Shown piece after piece: positions 62,757 to 64,000 of a stretch of DNA of 64,000 bases. The translations under genes and the position numbers were made by a program. The stretch comes from SKPS01 sp964469215. GTDB lineage: Bacteria; Bacteroidota; Bacteroidia; Bacteroidales; SKPS01. The notes beneath the pieces were generated by a model. It worked only from the letters and a program-made list of their open reading frames with translations. It searched no databases and had not been told where the DNA came from. Each line of letters opens with the position of its first letter. Within the stretch, counting starts at the first letter, position 1. The stretch is from positions 496,001-560,000 of the forward strand of contig CAYXYB010000001.1 of NCBI GenBank assembly GCA_964469215.1, in the 5' to 3' direction.

Positions 62757-62831
62757 GAAAAATAGTCCTTCAGGAACACAACGCATGAATTATGCCGTGG
62801 GATATCAAAAAAATACATAAATGCAATATTT

Positions 62832-62864
62832 TTTGTAATTTTATTTCAACATTAAATATCTTTG
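62832..62864 (+). promoter_or_regulatory. Promoter of the 3'-terminal Omp28-like gene
   Basis: TTTG (62832-62835), 21-bp spacer, TATCTTTG (62857-62864): exact consensus, 24 bp before the ATG at 62889. It is divergent from the tlpA operon promoter. Confidence 0.72.
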
Positions 62865-62888
62865 TACATTGCACAAAAAAAATTTCAC

Positions 62889-64000
62889 ATGAGAACATTT
62901 TTCCTTTCTTTGGTTTGTGTCATCTTTTTTACAGGGATGACCTTCGGGCAGTATTATTACATCCCGACCAACATCAATCCTCCCGGAAACCCTAGTGGAT
63001 TAAATAATGACAATGAAGAACCCCTGAATGATGGTTTGCCACCAGGATGGACAAATATTGATCCAATGGACAATTCGCCCGCATGGACAACGGTTCAGAA
63101 TATCCCATTTAATTTTCAGTTCAATGGGGCACCGGTAACTCAGTACAAGGTGTCAAATACCGGGATTCTGACATTCACAACTGCTGCCTCAACTGTACCT
63201 GGTTCGAGCAACAATATTCTTCCCGATGCATCTATTCCTGATAAATCAGTATGTATATGGGGAATCAGCTTCTCGGGACCATTTTCAAACGACCGCATTG
63301 TCACAAAGACTTTTGGAACAGCTCCCAACCGGCAGCATTGGATTCAGTTCAACACTTATAATCACCCAAATCCGCAGCCTCAGTGGACCTTTATCTATAT
63401 ATCGATTGTCCTTGAAGAGGGTACCAATAATATATATATAGTTGATCAGCGGTGTAACGGTAAGGGGGCTCAACCAACAATGACCATTGGTGTTCAGATT
63501 AATAGCTCAACAGCAACAATGGTTACCGGTTCTCCCAATGTCGGGCCTAAATCCGGATCTAGCAAAACCCCGATTGATAACAGATACTACACATTCATAC
63601 ATGGATCACCTCCTACCCGTGATGTGGGTGTCTCCTGGCTGCAGCTTGGTAGCTTCCTTATCCTTAATGCCGGTCCTTTTGATGTGAAAGGAAAGGTTAA
63701 AAACTACACCGGTAACGCCGTAAACAGCTACGATATAAATTATTCAGTAAACAATGGTCCTGTCTTGTCCGCTAACATGACAGGTGCTGCCCACCAAATC
63801 CCCGGTTATGGGGAGGAATGGTTTATCCACGACAGCCTATGGACACCTCCGGATACCGGAGTCTATTACCTGAAATTCTGGGCCACTAACATCAATGGCG
63901 GAAATGATCAGAACAACAGCAATGACACAATGTATAAAACCATTGAGGTTTCTACCGCTTTTACACCCAAAATGCGACTCTTCGAAGAATTTACCTCCTC
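62889..64000 (+). CDS. Exported Omp28-like protein, 5' part (3' end outside window)
   Basis: An open frame of 370 codons runs off the window end. A signal peptide (MRTFFLSLVCVIFFTGMTFG) is followed by an Asn/Pro-rich beta domain (about 21-230), including VSNTGILTFTT and IYISIVLEEGTNNIY, resembling surface beta-sandwich modules. A CARDB/PKD-like region follows (about 235-355, LNAGPFDVKGKVKNY, TGVYYLKFWATN). The last visible residues, KMRLFEEFTSS, match the start of an Omp28 thioredoxin-like domain, which usually continues with a CxxC. A T9SS sorting tail is plausible but not visible. It is divergent from tlpA-DUF6029-omp28, so two Omp28-type proteins flank this locus. Confidence 0.8.
   Translation, partial: MRTFFLSLVCVIFFTGMTFGQYYYIPTNINPPGNPSGLNNDNEEPLNDGLPPGWTNIDPMDNSPAWTTVQNIPFNFQFNGAPVTQYKVSNTGILTFTTAASTVPGSSNNILPDASIPDKSVCIWGISFSGPFSNDRIVTKTFGTAPNRQHWIQFNTYNHPNPQPQWTFIYISIVLEEGTNNIYIVDQRCNGKGAQPTMTIGVQINSSTATMVTGSPNVGPKSGSSKTPIDNRYYTFIHGSPPTRDVGVSWLQLGSFLILNAGPFDVKGKVKNYTGNAVNSYDINYSVNNGPVLSANMTGAAHQIPGYGEEWFIHDSLWTPPDTGVYYLKFWATNINGGNDQNNSNDTMYKTIEVSTAFTPKMRLFEEFTS

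Overview
The window is a stretch of a Bacteroidota chromosome, probably from an anaerobic or facultative member of the Bacteroidales/Marinilabiliales side of the phylum. The evidence is a complete gldK-gldL-gldM-gldN type IX secretion (T9SS) core with a PorP/SprF protein, a T9SS Plug protein, secreted enzymes with T9SS sorting tails, FISUMP, Omp28 and DUF6029-type proteins, and repeated promoters of the Bacteroidota form TTTG-N19-21-TAnnTTTG. Base composition is moderate to AT-rich by eye. No rRNA, tRNA, CRISPR array, prophage or intact insertion sequence was recognised.

Layout. 1-8.9 kb (+): 3' part of topA, an arginase-fold protein that has lost metal ligands, PorP/SprF and gldKLMN, closed by a strong terminator. 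9-13.4 kb: recG, converging on a two-gene polyamine operon (an AdoMet decarboxylase/spermidine synthase fusion, then agmatinase). 13.4-22.5 kb: a repeat-rich gap, pheT, a coiled-coil lipoprotein, an OmpA/M1-peptidase pair and a FISUMP protein. 22.6-32.3 kb (-): a nine-gene C4 acyl-CoA cluster (butyrate kinase, crotonase, 3-hydroxyacyl-CoA dehydrogenase, SCP2-type thiolase, a nitronate-monooxygenase-like flavoprotein, an alpha/beta hydrolase, acyl-CoA dehydrogenase, etfB, etfA), divergent from a fused isobutyryl-CoA mutase (icmF). 35.8-39.2 kb: a Cys/His-tailed unknown, a long acyl-CoA dehydrogenase and tsaB. 39.3-41.2 kb (-): an ECF sigma factor with a protein that has both an inner-membrane helix and an outer-membrane barrel (Dma-like anti-sigma). 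41.3-45.0 kb (-): a candidate metal (copper?) system made of a small Cys/His-rich protein, a TonB-dependent receptor with a CC motif in its plug, and an HMA-domain protein with seven exact DHKCTGQKDA-type repeats. 45.1-47.1 kb (-): a second butyrate module, ptb-buk. 47.2-53.5 kb: M64 peptidase, T9SS Plug, and exbB-exbD-tonB-folC. 53.7-57.2 kb (-): pyrH, and rplM-rpsI-rpsB-tsf. 57.5-64 kb: an S46 dipeptidyl-peptidase, a tlpA-DUF6029-Omp28 redox/envelope operon, and the 5' part of another Omp28-like exported protein.

How they work together. Two themes dominate. One is envelope biology: T9SS motor, core and plug, exported peptidases, TonB energisation, and a sigma/anti-sigma pair spanning both membranes. 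The other is C4 fermentation or oxidation: a near-complete route between acetyl-CoA and butyryl-CoA, with Ptb/Buk for ATP and IcmF joining isobutyryl-CoA to n-butyryl-CoA. The most system-like under-described locus is the Cys-rich HMA-repeat/TonB/Cys-His cluster at 41.3-45.0 kb. Other points of interest are the pseudo-ureohydrolase beside the T9SS genes, the SpeD-SpeE fusion, and a dispersed repeat present at two sites about 44 kb apart.
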